A stretch of DNA of 64,000 nt from Tachypleus tridentatus (lineage: Eukaryota > Arthropoda > Merostomata > Xiphosura > Limulidae). The translations under genes were made by a program, and so were the position numbers. The notes beneath the pieces are model-generated. The model had not been told where the DNA came from. It did not search any database and saw only the letters and a list, made by a program, of their open reading frames with translations. Positions 60,035 through 64,000 of this stretch are shown here, in pieces. The number at the start of each line of letters is the position of its first letter. Positions within the stretch are counted from its first letter, which is position 1. The DNA lies in assembly GCF_004210375.1 (NCBI RefSeq), contig NC_134825.1:41534348-41598347 (forward strand). Reading direction: 5' to 3'.

Positions 60035-61130
60035 TCTAGTGACTAGATCCTTCTTTAATACGTGATCTTATTACTAACACTTGATCTTTGTTTGGTATAT
60101 GATAATATTTTTAACACTAGGTCTTCCGTTAATTCATGATTATATTACTAACACCAGATCTTCCTTTAGAAAATGACAATATTACTAACACCAGGTCTTC
60201 TTTCAGTACATGATTATATTACTAAATCTAGATCTTCTTTTAGTACATAATCGTATTTTAACACTTGGCTTCCTTTAGTACACCATCGTATTACTACACT
60301 AGTTCTTACATTAGTGCATCATCATATTACTAACACTAGATCATCCTTTATTATATAATTATATTACTAACACTAGAGAATCCTTCAATACATGATCATA
60401 TTACTCACACCTGGTCTTTCTTTAGTACATCATCACATTACTAATTCCAGATCTTCCTTTAGTACTTGATCATATTACTAACACCACATCTACCTTTACT
60501 ACATGATAGTATCACTAACACAAGGTATTCCTTTAGTGCGTGGTCATATTTCCAACGCTAGATCTTCCTTTAGTACGTGACTATATTATTAACAATAGAT
60601 CTCTAGCACCTGACTATATTGCGAACACTAGATCTTCCTTTAGTGCATTATCATATTACAAACACCAGGTCTTACTTTAGTGCGTGATCATATTATTAAC
60701 TCCAGATGTTCAGTACGTGATAATATTACTAACCCTAGGTTCTTTCAGTAGATGATGATATTACTAACACTATATTCTCCTTTAGTACATAATAATGTTA
60801 CTAATGTTAAAAATATGATCATATACGAAAGAAACACATGGTGTTAGTAATATGATCATGTACTAAAGTAAGAACTAGTGTTAGTGATATGAACCTTGAC
60901 TAGTTCTTACTCTAGTGTTAGTAATATGATAATTGAGTAGATCTATCCGTAGTTCATGATCATATTACTAACACTAGATTTTACTTTAGTACATGATCGT
61001 ATTGCTAACACTTGATTTTCCTTTAGCTCATGATCATATTCCTAAAACTAGATCTACCTTTATTATATGATCATATTTGTAACAATAGGTCTTTTTTTAG
61101 TACATAATCATATTGCTGACCCTAAACGTC
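60035..61130. repeat. 40-bp degenerate tandem array, about 25 copies, some inverted
   Basis: The unit TGATCATATTACTAACACTA, then GATCTTCCTTTAGTACA, recurs head to tail with many substitutions. At about 60800-60935 several units are in the opposite orientation (TGTTAGTAATATGATCATGT, ACTAAAGTAAGAACTAG). The central TGATCA is palindromic. Confidence 0.92.
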
Positions 61131-61198
61131 TTACTGTCTGATAGAGCAAGTAACTTCAATTTGAGATCGATTTCTGAAGTTCCTTTCTCGAAAATGAA

Positions 61199-61472
61199 AG
61201 GCCTGGCATGGCCGAGCGCGATAAGGCATGCGCTCGGAATCTGAGGGTTGCGGGTTCGCATCCGAGTCGCGCTAAACATGCTCGCCCTCCCAGCCGTGGG
61301 GGCGTTATAATGTGACGGTCAATCCCACTATTCGTTGGTAAAAGAGTAGCCCAAGAGTTGGCGGTGGGTGGTGATGACTAGCTGCCTTCCCTCTAGTCTT
61401 ACACTACTAAATTAGGGACGGCTAGCACAGATAGCCCTCGAGTAGCTTTGTGCGAATTTCAAAACAAACGAA
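61199..61472 (+). mobile_element. SINE family A, full length
   Basis: Head GGCCTGGCATGGCCGAGCGC, CTCGGAATCTGAGGGTTGCG, B-box GGGTTCGCATCCGAG, body GTTGGCGGTGGGTGGTGATG and tail CCCTCGAGTAGCTTTGTGCG. One of the least diverged copies in the window. Confidence 0.92.
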
Positions 61473-61474
61473 AA

Positions 61475-62555
61475 TTAAAAATATTTTGATCCTAAGCTCA
61501 CAATATATTTATTTATTATATACGTCTAACTTCTAGATATAAATCTCAAATTTCAATAGGAAAATAAAGTAGAATTATCTTATTTTCTTCAAGTCTAATT
61601 AATCATGTTAAATAATGTTATTTTGAAAGACTGCATGAAGAAATTCCAAGGGTAACTCTATCCTTCAAAATTTTATTATGTGTATACTTGAATAGATTGA
61701 GAAAGTCGTAATAAATCACTTGATGTATTAAGAGTATAAAAATTTGTTATGACTTGAGGTCAATTTTTGTAATATCTATTTGTAATTCTCCTGATTAAAT
61801 TATCAAATTGGTACCTTTTAGGTGGTTTGCTTGTTTTGTTTTTATTTGAAGTGAAACTATTAAGCCAGACAACAAAACCCACTAAATCGATGTCATTTGA
61901 AGAACGGTTCCTTAAAAAAAAAGATAAAATCTGGTTGTCACATGGAGTTCACATATCAGCCCATACTGCCATTTAGGGAAGAGAGGGGTGACAGTGCGCT
62001 GGTAAAAAGTGGAAAACAAAGAAACCTCCAATAACTCATTAACGTCAAAACTCAGTGTGATATGTTGTTCGATAACTGTACACAACTCCTAAATACAAAA
62101 GAAGAAGAACCAGTTGACACATTGTTAGACATAACTTACCTACTGTAAGAGAAAACATAAATAACAACCGAAACAGTAAAGCAAATTTAAATTAGTGTAG
62201 TCTGTTTTATCGTGACAATAAACGTTATCATATTCAAGACAAGATCAAAGGTCATAGAGGGATGAGATCACATAATACTCGTATGTTGGTACTGTGGATG
62301 TCAAAGAAATGAAAGTAAATCATAACACACTGCTTTTGGTTTCAAACACCAACCTCACTAGTTTTACTCCATCTGTTATGCAATTTATTGTGTTGAACGT
62401 TAAACTTTAACAATTCATAATCTATTATAGAAAAAACCACCTACAAATATCATATTAACTCACAATTTGGTTTGAAAAATGTACACTTGGTTAGAATCTT
62501 GTTGAGGTTGATACAAACATGTACACACTAGGATAAGGCTGTCAGAAAAAAACAA
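61475..62555. other. Unassigned non-coding stretch
   Basis: AT-rich. No exon, SINE or tandem repeat recognised. Confidence 0.4.
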
Positions 62556-62559
62556 CAAA

Positions 62560-62760
62560 ATAGAATGTAACTGACAGAAATAGTTACAAACTAGGATGCA
62601 ACTAGAAAAAAGAGGTACAAGCTAAGATGTAACTAGAAGAAAAAGATAAAAAGTTGAATGCAACTAACAGAAGTAATTACAAAATAGGATGTAACTAGTT
62701 GAAACTGGTACAAACTAAGATGTGACTAACAGAAACTGGTACATACAGGGATATAAGATT
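62560..62760. repeat. Degenerate tandem repeat of about 38 bp, five copies
   Basis: GATGTAACTAGYAGAAA, then TGGTACAAACTA, recurs about five times with variation. Confidence 0.75.
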
Positions 62761-62764
62761 TATA

Positions 62765-63610
62765 TACAAGAATCATATTTTTCGTTTTGACGATATTCTT
62801 AAAGCAATTTCTAATCCTAAACGATTTTCTAACTGTTGTTTTAATTTTCCATTAAGAAATTCAGTCTGAACAACAAACGTGAGAAAGGTAAAACGTATTT
62901 TGGTTTTAAAGTTTTTAATTAAAAGGATGTTTTTAAACTCTATGAAAGTATACATATCACACAGTAATAAAAATACAGACCTAAAGAATAGATATTTTAT
63001 ACCGTTTGACCCTCTGCTTTCAGCTGTGGCGACTCCAAACTGAAATACAGATATTATTATTGAGAACATGATTTATAGAGGGCAGTAGTATCAACTTACT
63101 ACGTGCAGTATATTTTCAGCCATTGTTATGGTTTTTGATAATCATGAGATATTGCATGGAAAACAAGTAATTATTGATAGAAGGTTTATAGAGTTAAAAC
63201 GACGTAACGACGACCCTGAGAAATAAAGAGTTTGTATTAAACTGTCGTCTTTTACGAGGAATTTGTAAATTTGGAAAAAATTCTGACACGAGTCTTAAAA
63301 CTTTGGATCTGAAGATGTCTATTGTCATTTACTTGAAATTTGCAATTTTTGAAAGAACTGGGACTTGAGCCTTTAAAGTTAGGATCTGAATACTCCATTT
63401 TGCTTCTATGTTATGTTTATCTGTTTTGAGCCTACAGTTATACTATGAGCTGTCTGCGCTCTATTACTAGAGGGTAAACTGTTGCGTTATAAATCCTGAA
63501 TTTACCTATGTATTTTACTTATGCACATCATATTTATCGTGTTAAAAGTGAAAAAGTAGTGACGTAAGTTATGTAAATTCATGGTTATTCAAGGACTTGA
63601 AAAGTTGCTT
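62765..63610. other. Unassigned stretch
   Basis: A 98-codon minus-strand ORF (62773-63069) has no recognised domain. A SINE-B-like remnant may lie at about 63425-63500 (TATGAGCTGTCTGCGCTC then GTTGCGTTATAAATCC). Confidence 0.35.
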
Positions 63611-63619
63611 TCCTTATAT

Positions 63620-64000
63620 GTAATTGTATAAAACGCCCATAAAAACTGCCAAAGACAAAATGTAAAACCGAAAATTTGAACGTATCCTCACATCGACTCA
63701 ACAAACTTTCGTAGACAAATTCAGTGTTGATCGATCAATAAGGGGCGAAGTAATTGTAAAAGAAACGCTCATAAAAACCGTAAGCCTTAAAAAGGTCTAT
63801 GTGTTTCCCCCCATGGACCCAATGAACCACCATACCGAGTTTGGTGAAGATCCATCTACCACCGGTTAATGGTAAAAAAACGCTCATAAAACTGCAAAAT
63901 ACAGAAGTGAAATATTCTAAGTATATCTTCATTGACCCGATGGAATCTCTGTATTGCTGTTTAAGCTGAAATTCCTTACGGCTATAAAAAACTGCTAAAA
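63620..64000. repeat. Dispersed or tandem repeat of about 115-130 bp running off the right edge
   Basis: AAAACGCYCATAAAAACTGC recurs at about 63631, 63763 and 63877, and a weaker form ends the window (AAAAAACTGCTAAAA). Units also share GACCCAATGAACC/GACTCAACAAAC/GACCCGATGGAAT words. Confidence 0.65.

Overview
The window is AT-rich, gene-poor animal DNA. Introns have GT/AG borders, and much of the space is SINEs, CR1-like LINE fossils, a Tc1-like transposon, a hAT fossil and many minisatellites. The commonest SINE (tRNA-like head ending in GGTTCGAATCCCGG, body with GTTGGCGGTGGGTGGTGATG, tail with CCCTCGAGTAGCTTTGTGCG) is one I associate from memory with horseshoe crabs. The host is therefore probably a xiphosuran chelicerate; this is an inference, not a demonstration.

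The one clear, nearly intact gene is on the + strand at about 47.36-59.83 kb. It is a sodium- and chloride-coupled neurotransmitter/osmolyte transporter (SLC6) of the GABA/taurine/creatine type. Thirteen coding exons cover TM1 to TM12 and the C-terminus (about 608 codons), and all exon phases join. The first exon or start codon was not found. Exon 13 has one extra G in a six-G run, which breaks the frame in TM12. TM1 and TM8 carry unusual residues at positions that are normally conserved. Introns hold a 45-bp minisatellite, SINEs and a 1,580-bp Tc1-like element. A 56-bp-arm hairpin and a roughly 1.1-kb array of 40-bp units follow the stop codon.

A decayed paralogue of the same gene lies 31 kb upstream in the same orientation (16.16-19.06 kb). 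It keeps remnants of exons 2, 3, 4, 7, 8 and 9, has lost exons 5-6, carries many small indels, and ends at a 499-base N gap followed by about 180-bp repeats. It still shows the canonical TM1 residues that the intact copy has lost.

Other regions: 0-8 kb holds a LINE RT fossil, SINEs and a hAT fossil with a SINE inserted in it. 8.3-10.7 kb is a large 47-bp minisatellite. 11-16 kb is SINEs and degenerate repeats. 20-43 kb is mostly featureless AT-rich DNA with two CR1-like LINE fossils, SINE remnants, an inverted-repeat structure, and a few isolated exon-like pieces (a minus-strand ZC3H15-like C-terminus with an in-frame stop, an EML-like WD fragment, and an unidentified 48-codon terminal exon). 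44-46.4 kb is degenerate tandem repeats. 61-64 kb is a SINE and further repeats. I found no undescribed multi-gene system. The most notable material is the paralogue pair, the atypical transporter residues and the structured repeats.
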